From assembly GCF_001679785.1 (NCBI RefSeq), contig NZ_CP016286.1, positions 1,612,001 to 1,676,000 on the forward strand: 64,000 nt of DNA, read 5' to 3'. The notes below the pieces were generated by a model. That model worked only from the letters and a program-made list of their open reading frames with translations, searched no databases and was not told the origin of the DNA. A program made the position numbers and the translations under genes. This DNA is from Rhizobium leguminosarum (GTDB lineage Bacteria; Pseudomonadota; Alphaproteobacteria; Rhizobiales; Rhizobiaceae). Shown piece after piece: positions 26,491-36,236 of the stretch (the first letter of the stretch is position 1; every line of letters starts with the position of its first letter).

Positions 26491-27605
26491 GGCGTTGCCA
26501 GCAACCCACCGCTGACGGGAGCCGCGACCCCTGTCGTGCCGGGAAATGTCAGCGGCAGCCCGTCCAGCGACCGGACGGCGAGATAGGCCCAAGCCTCGGC
26601 TTCCATCGCATCGCCGTCGAAGCCCGCCGCCTCGGCCGTCAACACCCTCGAGCCCAGCCTTTCGGCCATGACTGAGAACTCTGCCATGAGAGTGGCGTTC
26701 AGCCGCCCGCCGCCGCAGACGATATAGAGCGCTGGGGTCTCGGGGAGGAAACCGGCGGATTTGATGATCGAGGCGGCGGCGACATGCGCCAGCGTCCGGG
26801 CGCCGTCTTCAAGACCCGCCTCCTCCGGCCGAAGCGGCGCGAAGTCGCCGCGGTCCAGCGAGCGGCGAATATTGCCGCGGAAGAACGGGCTTTGCAGATA
26901 GCGTTCCGCCAGGCTGGCCACGACCTTTCCTCGCCCACCGATCTCGCCGCCGGGGTCATAGGTTTTGCCGGTCTGCATCTCCACCCACTGGTCGATCAGC
27001 GTATTGCCCGGACCGCTGTCGAACGCCGATATCCGGCCGTCCGTGGCGATAAAGGTGACATTGGAGATACCGCCGATATTGACGAAGCACACCGCCTGTC
27101 CCGCCTGCTGGAATTTTCCCGCAAGTGCCGCGTGATAGGCCGGCACCAGCGGCGCGCCCTGCCCGCCATGAACCATATCGTTGGCACGCATGTCGTAGAC
27201 CACCGCTATGCCGGTTCTCTTCGCCAGTTCCTCGCCGTCGCCGATCTGAATCGTCAATCCCTCGTCAGGGCGATGAAGCACCGTCTGGCCATGGAAGCCG
27301 AGGACATCGACGGCATCGGCCGCTAGGCCGAAACGCTCCATGAATGCCGTAACGGCAATTGCATGCCGCAACGTCAGTTCAAGCTCGATATCGCGAAGCT
27401 CAGTCGGTCGCTGGCTTCTCTCACTGAGTGGACGCGACAGTTCCAGCGCCCGTTTGAGCTGCCCGCGAAAATCCGCATCATAGGGCACGCCCATGAACGG
27501 CCCGCGCTCGATGAAGCCGCGGCCGTCGGTCCTGATCAACGCGACGTCGATTCCGTCCATCGACGTGCCGCTCATCAGCCCGATCGCGGTCCTGATGACA
27601 TTCAT
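26487..27605 (-). CDS. anmK: Anhydro-N-acetylmuramic acid kinase
   Basis: This 372-residue kinase begins [19 protein letters not shown], the phosphate-binding signature of AnmK. Further blocks are [41 protein letters not shown] and [11 protein letters not shown]. AnmK phosphorylates and opens 1,6-anhydroMurNAc during peptidoglycan recycling. The ATG at 27605 has GGGAGG upstream. It is divergent from tyrS, with 133 bases between. Its stop overlaps the start of the broken acetyltransferase gene. Confidence 0.96.
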   Translation of the reverse strand: MNVIRTAIGLMSGTSMDGIDVALIRTDGRGFIERGPFMGVPYDADFRGQLKRALELSRPLSERSQRPTELRDIELELTLRHAIAVTAFMERFGLAADAVDVLGFHGQTVLHRPDEGLTIQIGDGEELAKRTGIAVVYDMRANDMVHGGQGAPLVPAYHAALAGKFQQAGQAVCFVNIGGISNVTFIATDGRISAFDSGPGNTLIDQWVEMQTGKTYDPGGEIGGRGKVVASLAERYLQSPFFRGNIRRSLDRGDFAPLRPEEAGLEDGARTLAHVAAASIIKSAGFLPETPALYIVCGGGRLNATLMAEFSVMAERLGSRVLTAEAAGFDGDAMEAEAWAYLAVRSLDGLPLTFPGTTGVAAPVSGGLLATP

Positions 27606-27738
27606 GAGGCTTGCCTCCCATGCGATTCCCGGATGCACTTTTATAAAAACAGTGCTAAACGCGCCGCGACAGATCAACAACAACGAACTTGCGCCAAGCC
27701 CCCATAGGGTGCGGAGCAGACACCAAGAGACGAAACCT

Positions 27739-28995
27739 ATGTCCGAGTTCAAGTCCGATTTCCTCCGCACGCTGAAAGAGCGCGGCTTCATTCATCAGGT
27801 TTCCGATGAAAGCGGCCTCGATAACCTGTTCGCGAAGGAAACCGTGACGGCATATATCGGCTTCGATCCGACGGCGCCCAGCCTGCACGCCGGCTCGCTG
27901 ATCCAGATCATGATGCTGCACTGGATGCAGAAGACCGGTCATCGCGCCATCTCGCTGATGGGTGGCGGCACCGGTATGGTCGGCGACCCCTCCTTCAAGG
28001 AAGAGGCGCGCCAGCTCATGACCGTGGATACGATCGAAGGCAACATCGCCTCGATCAAGCGCGTCTTCTCCAATTACCTGAACTACGGCGACGGCCCTAA
28101 GGACGCGCTGATGATCAACAATGCCGAATGGCTGCGCTCGCTGAACTACCTCGAATTCCTGCGCGATGTCGGCAAGCACTTCTCGGTCAACCGCATGCTG
28201 TCCTTCGACAGCGTTAAGACGCGTCTCGACCGCGAACAGTCGTTGTCCTTCCTGGAATTCAACTACATGATCCTCCAGGCCTATGACTTCGTCGAGCTTA
28301 CCAAGCGCTACGATTGCCGACTGCAGATGGGTGGTTCGGACCAGTGGGGCAATATCGTCAACGGTATCGATCTCGGTCACCGCATGGGGACACCGCAGCT
28401 CTATGCGCTGACGTCACCGCTACTGACGACGTCGTCGGGCGCCAAGATGGGCAAGTCGGCGACCGGCGCTGTCTGGCTGAACGCCGACATGCTCTCGGCC
28501 TATGATTTCTGGCAGTATTGGCGCAACACCGAGGATGCCGACGTCTCGCGCTTCCTGAAGCTCTACACAACGCTGCCGATGGATGAAATCGCCCGTCTCT
28601 CCGCACTCGGCGGCTCGGAGATCAACGAGGTCAAGAAGATCCTTGCAACCGAGGTAACGGCGATCCTGCACGGCCGCCCGGCCGCCGAGCAGGCCGCTGA
28701 AACCGCGCGCAAAACCTTCGAGGAAGGCGGCCTCTCGGAGAACCTGCCCTCGGTCGATATCCCTGCCACCGAACTCGACGGCGGCATCGGCCTGCTGTCG
28801 CTGATCGTTCGTGCCGGCCTTGCCTCGTCGAACGGCGAAGCCCGCCGTCACGTCCAGGGTGGCGCAGTCCGCATCAACGACGAGGCGGTCAGCGACGAAC
28901 GCAAGATGATCGGCAGCGGCGAAATCACCGCCGACGGCGTCATCAAGCTTTCGCTCGGCAAGAAGAAACACATCCTGATCCGCCGCGCGGCGTAA
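27739..28995 (+). CDS. tyrS: Tyrosyl-tRNA synthetase
   Basis: This 418-residue class I synthetase carries the HIGH-type motif as [13 protein letters not shown] and the KMSKS-type motif as [10 protein letters not shown]. The tyrosine pocket region [25 protein letters not shown] lies between them, and a C-terminal S4 domain ([28 protein letters not shown]) follows. It charges tRNA-Tyr in the cytoplasm. The chosen start is ATG 27739 ([12 protein letters not shown]). A longer frame to 27493 is the complement of anmK. A terminator follows directly. Confidence 0.97.
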   Translation: MSEFKSDFLRTLKERGFIHQVSDESGLDNLFAKETVTAYIGFDPTAPSLHAGSLIQIMMLHWMQKTGHRAISLMGGGTGMVGDPSFKEEARQLMTVDTIEGNIASIKRVFSNYLNYGDGPKDALMINNAEWLRSLNYLEFLRDVGKHFSVNRMLSFDSVKTRLDREQSLSFLEFNYMILQAYDFVELTKRYDCRLQMGGSDQWGNIVNGIDLGHRMGTPQLYALTSPLLTTSSGAKMGKSATGAVWLNADMLSAYDFWQYWRNTEDADVSRFLKLYTTLPMDEIARLSALGGSEINEVKKILATEVTAILHGRPAAEQAAETARKTFEEGGLSENLPSVDIPATELDGGIGLLSLIVRAGLASSNGEARRHVQGGAVRINDEAVSDERKMIGSGEITADGVIKLSLGKKKHILIRRAA

Positions 28996-29017
28996 GGGCC
29001 TTCAATTCCGAATATCG

Positions 29018-29046
29018 AAGCCGGCGCCTGCGCCGGCTTTTCTTTA
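29018..29046 (+). terminator. Rho-independent terminator after tyrS
   Basis: AAGCCGGCGC and GCGCCGGCTT form a ten-pair stem, followed by TTCTTT. It also lies just beyond the 3' end of the convergent small gene at 29052. Confidence 0.9.
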
Positions 29047-29051
29047 CCTCA

Positions 29052-29357
29052 CTATTCGGGTCGGCGAGCAAGATCGTTCGGCTCCCCGCCGGTATTCTTC
29101 GTCATCTCGTCTGGTCTGTTAAGAAGATAGCCCGGCGGATCGACGCTTGAAGCCGGCTTCACCCGCGACCACCAGCTGATCGAGAAGATCGGCGGCGTCA
29201 TCATCGCGTCCAGAGGAACCATCAGGACGTGGTCCGAACGGATGACCGCCTCTTGCGATTTCAACCGCACGCTCTTTTCCGCAGAAAGCGACACGTCGGC
29301 TATCGTGACGGCCATCATGGCGGCAGATGCAAAAGAAACTGTCCGGACGCACTGCAT
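29052..29357 (-). CDS. Small putative exported protein, uncharacterised
   Basis: From the ATG at 29357, with a strong GGAGG six bases upstream, this gives 101 residues. The first 26 (MQCVRTVSFASAAMMAVTIADVSLSA) look like a signal peptide. The mature part, EKSVRLKSQEAVIRSDHVLMVPLDAMMTPPIFSISWWSRVK, has no motif I recognise. The longer frame to 29633 overlaps the GH13 gene and is not supported. Coding is inferred from the ribosome binding site and signal sequence only. Confidence 0.6.
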   Translation of the reverse strand: MQCVRTVSFASAAMMAVTIADVSLSAEKSVRLKSQEAVIRSDHVLMVPLDAMMTPPIFSISWWSRVKPASSVDPPGYLLNRPDEMTKNTGGEPNDLARRPE

Positions 29358-29598
29358 GGCATCCTCCGACACTGCACCGGCCGTTGCCTGCTGACCGGGA
29401 CAGTACAGTACATCAGATTTCCCTAAAATAGGCAAAGCGTCACTACCGAATTTGTCAGTCTGGGCTTCAATTCGGTTTTGTCGAGGAGGAGCCCACGCAC
29501 TTCTCCGCTGCAAAGCGCCACGACCCGCATAACGAATACTTTGTCGGAACCTTTTCCGCCCGCCGGGATTTGCGACCAGATTGGATTGGAGCCCCGGC

Positions 29599-31260
29599 AT
29601 GATCAACGACCTCTGGTATAAGAACGCTGTCATCTATTGCCTGTCCGTCGAGACCTTCATGGATGCGAACGGTGACGGCGTGGGTGATTTTCAGGGTCTG
29701 ATGCGGCGCCTCGATTATCTCTCCGGCCTCGGTGTGACGGCGGTCTGGCTCATGCCGTTTCAGGCGTCGCCCGGTCGCGATGACGGTTATGACGTCTCCG
29801 ATTATTACAATGTCGACCCGCGCTATGGCTCGCTCGGCGACTTCGTCGAATTCACCCACGGCGCCAAGCAGCGCGGTATCCGGGTGCTGATCGATCTGGT
29901 GATCAATCATACATCCAGGGACCATCCCTGGTTCCAGGACGCCAGGAGCGATCCGCGCTCGCGCTATCGCGACTGGTACGTCTGGTCGGAGAAAAAGCCT
30001 GATAATGCCGATCAGGGCATGGTCTTCCCGGGCGTCCAGAAGACGACCTGGACCTATGACGACAAGGCCAAAGCCTATTATTTTCACCGTTTTTACGATC
30101 ACCAGCCCGATCTCAATACGTCGAACCCCGAGGTGCAGGCGGAGATCCTCAAGATCATGGGCTTCTGGATCCAGCTCGGCGTCTCCGGATTCAGGATGGA
30201 TGCCGCCCCCTTCATCATCGCAACGAAAGGCGCCGACGTTACCAAGCCTGTCGAACAGTTCGATATGCTGAGGAAGTTTCGCGAATTCCTGCAGTGGCGC
30301 CTAGGCGATTCCATCATCCTGGCGGAGGCCAATATCCTGCCGAAGGACAATTTCGAATATTTCGGCGATGATGGCGACCGCATGCAGATGATGTTTAATT
30401 TCCAGGTCAATCAGGCGCTGTTTTATGCTTTCGCCAGCGCCGATACCCGGCCGCTCCAGAAGGCGATGGAGGCCACGAAACCGCGCCCGGCGACCGCGCA
30501 ATGGGGCCTCTTCCTCCGCAACCATGATGAACTGGATCTCGGGCGATTGACGGAAAACCAACGTGGCGCGGTATTTGCCGCCTTCGGGCCTGAAAAGGAC
30601 ATGCAGCTTTACGACAGGGGCATTCGTCGTCGCCTGGCGCCCATGCTCGGCGGCGACCACCGCAGGATCGAAATGGCCTACAGCCTGCTGTTTTCGCTGC
30701 CTGGAACGCCCGTCATCCGCTACGGCGACGAAATCGGCATGGGCGACGATCTAGGCATGCCCGAGCGCAATTGCGCCCGCACGCCGATGCAATGGTCGAC
30801 GGAACCGGAAGGCGGGTTCACCAAAAGTGAAAAGCCGATCTTGCCCGTTATCAAGGATGGTCCCTACGGTTTCCAGCATGTCAATGTTGCCGAACAGCGG
30901 CGCGATCCCAATTCTTTGCTGAACTGGACCGAGCGGATGATCCGGATGCGCAAGGAAGCCCCTGAGATCGGCTGGGGCGATTTTTCCGTGATCGACACCG
31001 GCGACGACGGCGTGCTGGCGCTTCGTTATGACTGGCGCGGCAATTCCGTATTGATCCTGCACAATCTGCATGCGCAGCCGGCGGAAGTGACTTTCGATCC
31101 TGACATCGGTGAAGACGGGCGACAATTGATCGATATCGCCGATGGTGCGAGCAGCAAGGCGGACGAAAAAGGATTTCATACCGTCATGCTCGATGCATAC
31201 GGCTATCGTTGGTATCGCGTCGGCGGCCTCGACTATCTCCTCAGGCGGACGGAGATTTAG
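29599..31260 (+). CDS. GH13 alpha-amylase family protein (trehalose synthase-like)
   Basis: This 553-residue protein begins WYKNAVIYCLSVETFMDANGDGVGDFQGLMRRLDYLSGLGVTAVWLMPF, the N-terminus shared by TreS-type GH13 enzymes. The catalytic residues are Asp201 in GFRMDAAP, Glu243 in ILAEAN and Asp310 in RNHDELD. A beta-rich C-terminal domain completes the family length, with no fused maltokinase. TreS interconverts maltose and trehalose; related family members hydrolyse alpha-glucans, so the exact reaction is uncertain. The ATG at 29599 follows TTGGAGCCCCGGC. The 241-base gap upstream shows no clear promoter or riboswitch. Confidence 0.88.
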   Translation: MINDLWYKNAVIYCLSVETFMDANGDGVGDFQGLMRRLDYLSGLGVTAVWLMPFQASPGRDDGYDVSDYYNVDPRYGSLGDFVEFTHGAKQRGIRVLIDLVINHTSRDHPWFQDARSDPRSRYRDWYVWSEKKPDNADQGMVFPGVQKTTWTYDDKAKAYYFHRFYDHQPDLNTSNPEVQAEILKIMGFWIQLGVSGFRMDAAPFIIATKGADVTKPVEQFDMLRKFREFLQWRLGDSIILAEANILPKDNFEYFGDDGDRMQMMFNFQVNQALFYAFASADTRPLQKAMEATKPRPATAQWGLFLRNHDELDLGRLTENQRGAVFAAFGPEKDMQLYDRGIRRRLAPMLGGDHRRIEMAYSLLFSLPGTPVIRYGDEIGMGDDLGMPERNCARTPMQWSTEPEGGFTKSEKPILPVIKDGPYGFQHVNVAEQRRDPNSLLNWTERMIRMRKEAPEIGWGDFSVIDTGDDGVLALRYDWRGNSVLILHNLHAQPAEVTFDPDIGEDGRQLIDIADGASSKADEKGFHTVMLDAYGYRWYRVGGLDYLLRRTEI

Positions 31261-31300
31261 GTACGTCTCGCCACGACCTCTGCCGTGACCGCTTCCCGCC

Positions 31301-34300
31301 TCACTGGAATTCGAAGATCTGCCGGAAGACGCCCGGCGCGATGATCGACAGCGGATTGATCTGCAGGTTCGGCTGGTCGAACTTGCCCGTCAGCTTGAAG
31401 GTAATGCCGATCAGGCCGCGGTCGCTGCCATTGCCGAGGATGACGCCGATCAGCGGCAGTTCGGCAAAAAGGCGGTTAAGGCCGTAGGCTGGCATGAAGG
31501 TGCCGGTCATGTCCATGTTGCCCTTGCGGTCGCGCACGATGCCCTGGAAGGTTGCGCCGATCTGGTCGCCGCGCAGCACGCCGTTCTCGATGCCGACCAT
31601 GCCATTGCGCGAGACGACGCGGGCAAAGCCGCGCTGGAAGCGCTGCGACGAAGTATCGATGTCGCGCTTGACCGCCTCGTTGAGGCTGCGCTGCTCATTT
31701 CCGACAGGCGTCGAGACGATCGATCGCAGGCGTTGTTCGTTGACGATCGCAAAGCGGCGCACGTCGAGCGAGCCGTCCCAGCCGCCCTCCGCCCCCAGCC
31801 GGATTGCCAGATTGAGCAACCCGCCCTGCATGTGCTGGTAGAGATCGGCGAAACGAGATACCGCGCCGGCGTCGCCGCTGGTGATGTTGATGACGCCGCC
31901 GTCCTTCATCTGGCTGACCACGGCCTCGCCGCTGTCGGTCACGGCGGAAAAATTGAGCGCCTGCAGCTTGTCGCCGCGCAGTGATATTTGCGCCTGGAAA
32001 TTGCCGACCTTCTCGTCGTTGAAGCCGATGACGTTTTTCAGCCTGGCGCGCACCGATACGCCGGTGTCGCCGGCATCCCCGGCATCCCCATCACCATCGC
32101 CGTCCGATCCCGATTTCAACCGCGCAATGACCGGCCGCGCATCGGCGCTGGCACCGGAGACCGAGACGTCGAAATTGCCCTTGCTGCGCTTCACCGACAG
32201 GGCGAAATCGTCGAGCGAGGAGAGCTTGACGCTGTCGAAATCGGCCGAGATCAGCCCGCCCTTGCCTATGTTCAGCGATCCGTTGGCGCCGAAACCGTCG
32301 CCCTTCAGCCGGAAGTTCTTGATCTGGGTATTGTCAGCCGGCCCGGACGTTTCGAATTCCGCCGTGGCAGCAATGCCGCTGCCCTTCGCCCAACCGATCC
32401 AGGGCAGTTCGAGCAGCGACTTGGTGAGATCGAGCTGGACGTCCTGCCGGTCGTCGTCGATTCGCGTCAGCACCATCTTCACGCTGCCGCCGACGATGCC
32501 CGAAAGGCCGGGTATCAGCTTGTTGCGCTGGTCCTCGGAAAGCGTCGCGGTGATCACCCGTTGTTTGGCCGCTGTGTCGGATGCCTCGACCGGTTCGGTA
32601 AGATCGATATCGGCCGGGACGCCGTCGATCTGGGCTTTGGCGTCAAGCGTGATTCGCTTCGGATTGCCGTTCAGGGTGCCGTCGAGATTGCTGATCATCC
32701 TGCCGGAAAACGGCTTGGCAAGATCGATATCGGTGAGCTTCATTGCCGCCGTCCATTCGGCCGGCGGCGGGTTTTGCGAGGAGAGCAGGCCGAAATGGGC
32801 CCTCACATTCGCCTCGATCCGGCCCTTGAGATCATCGGGCGTAAAGCCGGCGCGCTGCAGCACCCGGATCGGCCGGTAGGTCAGAAGCTCGCCGACGGCG
32901 TCCGCCGCTCCGGAGACCGCGAGATCGATATCGGCCATCAGCGGTTTATCGTAGGTGGCAGGCAGGATGAACGTCCCCTGCCCGAGACCGACCGACCGGC
33001 CGGAGGGGAAATAGGAGGTACCGCTCTTGATCGCGATCGTCGCAACCGGGCCGGTCAGGTCGAAATGTGCTGACGTGTCGCGGATCGGCGGAATGTCGCC
33101 GGCGACGTTCATCCGCGCCCCCGTGATGTCGAAGCCGATGCGGATCTGGTTGGCGTCCAGCTTCAATCCTTTTCCGCCGGCTGCCTCGTCCAGCCTGCCG
33201 AAGGGTATGAACACGGATATGGCGGCGTCCGTGACGGTGCCGCCGAAAAGATTGCCGTGCACCCAGGTGCGCACCTTGGGCGCCATCCAGAATGGCCAGA
33301 GCTGCTTGATCGCGATCGTCTGCAACTGCGCCGACTGGCCGGCAAAGCTGATCTCCGGCGATTTGTCGCCCAGTTTGACGTGCAGTGATCCGTAGAGCGC
33401 GCCGAGCGGGCTGGAAACGGTTATGTTGGGAAACTGGAATTCACGGCCGGCGACCATGTAGCGCCCGGTCGCCTGGATGTCGAAGGAGAGCGGCTCCTCG
33501 CCGGAGCCGCCAGGGGCTGCCGTGCCGCCGCTGACGAGCAGGTCGATGCCGAAGCCTTTGCCCGCCTGCGGGTCGAGCTTGTCGAGATCGATCAGCGCCC
33601 CATTGATGGGAAGCGCAGTCGCGCCGAACCGGGCGTTCGATCGGGCGATCTCGATCGTCTGCTTGGCGAAATCATAGATGAGATTGATTTGCCCGCCCGA
33701 CAGCTGCTGCGGATCGCCATCCGCATAGATCTGGCCGGGATCGATGTCGATCGTCGCCGCCAGCGCCGGCTGCACGCCATCGCGCGCTCTGGTGGCCGAC
33801 ACTGTCAGATCGGCAAAGGCGCTCAGCCCTTGCCGGATCATGCCCTGATCGTTGCGTTTCAGCGCGAAGGGCGTGAGGTCCGCATGCCTGAGTGTCGCCG
33901 CGACCTTGGATACGTGGCCGTCTTCCTTCTCGGCCAGCACGTCGAGCTCCGCCACTTCGCCGTTGAGCGCGACTTCGCCGGTCAATTGCAGCGAGGACGG
34001 ACCGGCATGGGCAAAGACCAGATTGTCGATGACGAGCGACAGCGGACCGTTGGCGGTATCGGCAAGCTTGATGTCGATGCCGGAGATGCGCACCGAATTG
34101 GTCGAGCCGCGCGTCACGATGCTGTCGAACATGTCGAACTGCGAGAAGATCTTCTCCATCGCCGCCGGCATGGCGTCGATGCGCAGATCGTCGAGCTTGA
34201 CGGCATTGCCGGAGGGCAGAAGCGCGGTATCGAGCGCGATATCCTCCGCTTCGATGTCCGCGACGGCGATGCGGCCGCGGAAAAGCTGCAGCGGATCGAG

Positions 34301-34708
34301 CCCCAGGCGCACCGAGCCCGTCGTCGACAGGTGCTGGCCGCTCTCCTGGTCGATCATGTTGACGTTGCGCGCTTCGAGCGCCAGCCGGAAATCCGAGGTG
34401 AAGCGGATGACGGTGGAACCGACCTCGGCGCGGTAGCGCGGTCCGGCCACGCCATTCAGCGCCGCCTGCGCCTGCTGCGACAGCGGCTTGTCGAACATGC
34501 CGCTCTCGACGGTGAAAACGATGGCAGCGAGAATAACGAGGATCAGTCCCAGAAATCCGCAGGTCAGCTTCGCCGTGCGGCGCATCGGCGAACGCGGCGG
34601 CGGGCAATGGACGATGATCGGATCCTCGGCCTGGGCGGACGGCAAGCGGTCCAGCGCAACGATATCCTTCTTGCGAAACGTGACCTTTTCGCCGCGGATG
34701 GCTGACAT
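31301..34708 (-). CDS. AsmA/YhdP-like large envelope protein
   Basis: This 1135-residue protein has a cytoplasmic start of about 45 residues, one membrane helix (KLTCGFLGLILVILAAIVFTVES, about 47-69), and then a long beta-rich periplasmic region. The C-terminal third has the AsmA-like pattern GNMDMTGTFMPAYGLNRLFAELPLIGVILGNGSDRGLIGITFKLTGKFDQPNLQINPLS. Proteins of this class (YhdP, TamB, AsmA) are thought to move phospholipids between envelope membranes. The ATG at 34708 is preferred over 34774. It is divergent from bcp. Confidence 0.88.
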   Translation of the reverse strand: MSAIRGEKVTFRKKDIVALDRLPSAQAEDPIIVHCPPPRSPMRRTAKLTCGFLGLILVILAAIVFTVESGMFDKPLSQQAQAALNGVAGPRYRAEVGSTVIRFTSDFRLALEARNVNMIDQESGQHLSTTGSVRLGLDPLQLFRGRIAVADIEAEDIALDTALLPSGNAVKLDDLRIDAMPAAMEKIFSQFDMFDSIVTRGSTNSVRISGIDIKLADTANGPLSLVIDNLVFAHAGPSSLQLTGEVALNGEVAELDVLAEKEDGHVSKVAATLRHADLTPFALKRNDQGMIRQGLSAFADLTVSATRARDGVQPALAATIDIDPGQIYADGDPQQLSGGQINLIYDFAKQTIEIARSNARFGATALPINGALIDLDKLDPQAGKGFGIDLLVSGGTAAPGGSGEEPLSFDIQATGRYMVAGREFQFPNITVSSPLGALYGSLHVKLGDKSPEISFAGQSAQLQTIAIKQLWPFWMAPKVRTWVHGNLFGGTVTDAAISVFIPFGRLDEAAGGKGLKLDANQIRIGFDITGARMNVAGDIPPIRDTSAHFDLTGPVATIAIKSGTSYFPSGRSVGLGQGTFILPATYDKPLMADIDLAVSGAADAVGELLTYRPIRVLQRAGFTPDDLKGRIEANVRAHFGLLSSQNPPPAEWTAAMKLTDIDLAKPFSGRMISNLDGTLNGNPKRITLDAKAQIDGVPADIDLTEPVEASDTAAKQRVITATLSEDQRNKLIPGLSGIVGGSVKMVLTRIDDDRQDVQLDLTKSLLELPWIGWAKGSGIAATAEFETSGPADNTQIKNFRLKGDGFGANGSLNIGKGGLISADFDSVKLSSLDDFALSVKRSKGNFDVSVSGASADARPVIARLKSGSDGDGDGDAGDAGDTGVSVRARLKNVIGFNDEKVGNFQAQISLRGDKLQALNFSAVTDSGEAVVSQMKDGGVINITSGDAGAVSRFADLYQHMQGGLLNLAIRLGAEGGWDGSLDVRRFAIVNEQRLRSIVSTPVGNEQRSLNEAVKRDIDTSSQRFQRGFARVVSRNGMVGIENGVLRGDQIGATFQGIVRDRKGNMDMTGTFMPAYGLNRLFAELPLIGVILGNGSDRGLIGITFKLTGKFDQPNLQINPLSIIAPGVFRQIFEFQ

Positions 34709-34755
34709 GCGCCCTCGGGCTCTCCCTTTACGTGAAGAAATGAACCCGGCCATGC

Positions 34756-34782
34756 TGGACGGGTATCCGTCCACTATATAAT
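34756..34782 (+). promoter_or_regulatory. Candidate bcp promoter with inverted repeat
   Basis: TATAAT at 34777-34782 lies 53 bases before the bcp ATG. Just upstream, TGGACGG (34756-34762) and CCGTCCA (34767-34773) form a seven-base inverted repeat with a four-base spacer. It lies where an operator could act; no regulator is assigned. Confidence 0.35.
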
Positions 34783-34834
34783 TCGGGGAGAGAAAGTGTC
34801 ACCACACAAACCCGGCAAAAGAAAGGTTTTCACA

Positions 34835-35308
34835 ATGGCGGTTCCAGGCATCGGCGTCACGGCCCCTGATTTCAACCTTCCCCGCGACGGCGGCGGCCGC
34901 GTTTCGCTGGCCGAATTCCACGGCAAGCCGCTCGTGTTGTTCTTCTATCCCAAGGACGACACCACAGGCTGCACCGCCGAATCGCTGGCTTTCACCGCGT
35001 TAGCAGCCGAGTTCGAAGCGGCGGGTGCTGCCGTCATCGGCATGTCGCCCGATTCGGCCGCCTGCCATGACAAGTTCATCAAGAAGCACCGTCTTTCGGT
35101 GGCGCTTGCCTCGGATGAGGAAAAGACGACGCTGCAGGCCTATGGCGTCTGGAAGGAAAAGAGCATGTACGGCCGCAACTTCATGGGTGTCGAACGCACC
35201 ACCTTCCTGATTCGCCAGGACGGGACGATCGCCACCATCTGGCAGAAGGTGAAGGTGCAGGGCCATGCCGAAACCGTGCTCGAGGCCGTGAGGAACCTGG
35301 CGGCGTGA
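34835..35308 (+). CDS. bcp: Thioredoxin-dependent peroxiredoxin (Bcp/PrxQ)
   Basis: This 157-residue peroxiredoxin begins APDFNLPRDGGGRVSLAEFHGKPLVLFFYPKDDTTGCTAESLAF. Cys46 in TGCTAES is the peroxidatic residue. The usual second Cys five residues later is absent, but Cys77 (DSAACHDKF) could resolve. It reduces hydrogen peroxide and organic peroxides using thioredoxin. The ATG at 34835 is preferred over 34796. Its stop overlaps the GTG start of the next gene, so the two are translationally coupled. Confidence 0.94.
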   Translation: MAVPGIGVTAPDFNLPRDGGGRVSLAEFHGKPLVLFFYPKDDTTGCTAESLAFTALAAEFEAAGAAVIGMSPDSAACHDKFIKKHRLSVALASDEEKTTLQAYGVWKEKSMYGRNFMGVERTTFLIRQDGTIATIWQKVKVQGHAETVLEAVRNLAA

Positions 35309-36132
35309 CCGGGAATCTCACGATAACCTCGCTGCGCGGCGGCGCCATCGATGCGATCTCTTCCGCCGACCTCGACCGCAAGACGGCGCTTGCGCAGGAA
35401 AGCGCCACCCGCTGGTTCGCCCGCCGGGTGTCGCTGCGCTCGCCGCTCGATGCAGCCCTGCCCGACAGGCCCGGCGGTCCCGACAAACCGGTGCTGACGC
35501 CGCCGACCCAGGTGGAGAAGCGCTCGCTGCATACGCTCAAAGGGCGGATCGCCCTGCTGCACGCCATCGCCCATATCGAGCTCAACGCCGTCGATCTGGC
35601 GCTCGATATCGTCGCGCGATTCGCGACCGAGCAGGTGCCGAATTCCTTTTTCGACGGCTGGATGCTGGTCGCCTTCGAGGAAGCGAAGCATTTCCGCATG
35701 GTGCGCGCCAGGCTCAACGATCTCGGCGCCGATTACGGCGATCTGCCCGCCCATGACGGGCTCTGGCAGGCCGCCCATTCGACGCGCAACGATCTGACGG
35801 CAAGGCTCGCCGTCGTGCCACTGATTCTGGAAGCCCGCGGCCTCGACGTCACCCCGTCGCTGCAGGCGAAGATGCGCCAGACCGGCGATCTCGAAAGTGC
35901 AGCGGTGCTCGACGTCATCTACAATGACGAGAAAGGCCATGTCGCCGTCGGCGCCAAATGGTTCCGCTTCCTCTGCGCCCGCGAGAAGCGCGATCCGGCA
36001 AAGGCCTTCCAGGAGCTGGTGCGGGCCAATTTCCGCGGACCGCTGAAGCCGCCCTTCAACGACCTTGCCCGCGCCGAGGCCGGGCTGACGCCGTCCTTCT
36101 ACCGATCGCTCGCATCGATCAGCCACGCTTGA
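35305..36132 (+). CDS. DUF455 ferritin-like domain protein
   Basis: This 275-residue, mainly helical protein carries two Glu/His pairs expected of a di-iron ferritin-like fold: HAIAHIELNAVDLALD and VAFEEAKHFRMV, then VIYNDEKGHVAVGAKWF. This pattern matches DUF455 (COG2833), sometimes annotated with the tRNA hydroxylase MiaE-like proteins, but the activity is unproven. It starts at GTG 35305 inside the bcp stop region (GTGA). Coupling to a peroxiredoxin suggests iron or oxidant handling (inference). Confidence 0.85.
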   Translation: MTGNLTITSLRGGAIDAISSADLDRKTALAQESATRWFARRVSLRSPLDAALPDRPGGPDKPVLTPPTQVEKRSLHTLKGRIALLHAIAHIELNAVDLALDIVARFATEQVPNSFFDGWMLVAFEEAKHFRMVRARLNDLGADYGDLPAHDGLWQAAHSTRNDLTARLAVVPLILEARGLDVTPSLQAKMRQTGDLESAAVLDVIYNDEKGHVAVGAKWFRFLCAREKRDPAKAFQELVRANFRGPLKPPFNDLARAEAGLTPSFYRSLASISHA

Positions 36133-36236
36133 AGTCACTGAAATTTATGACGCGACGGCGACAATGAAAGCATTCATTAACCATAACGGTGTCTAATTTC
36201 CGAAAGAGGCGTAGAGCATCAATCGGGAGAGCCTGC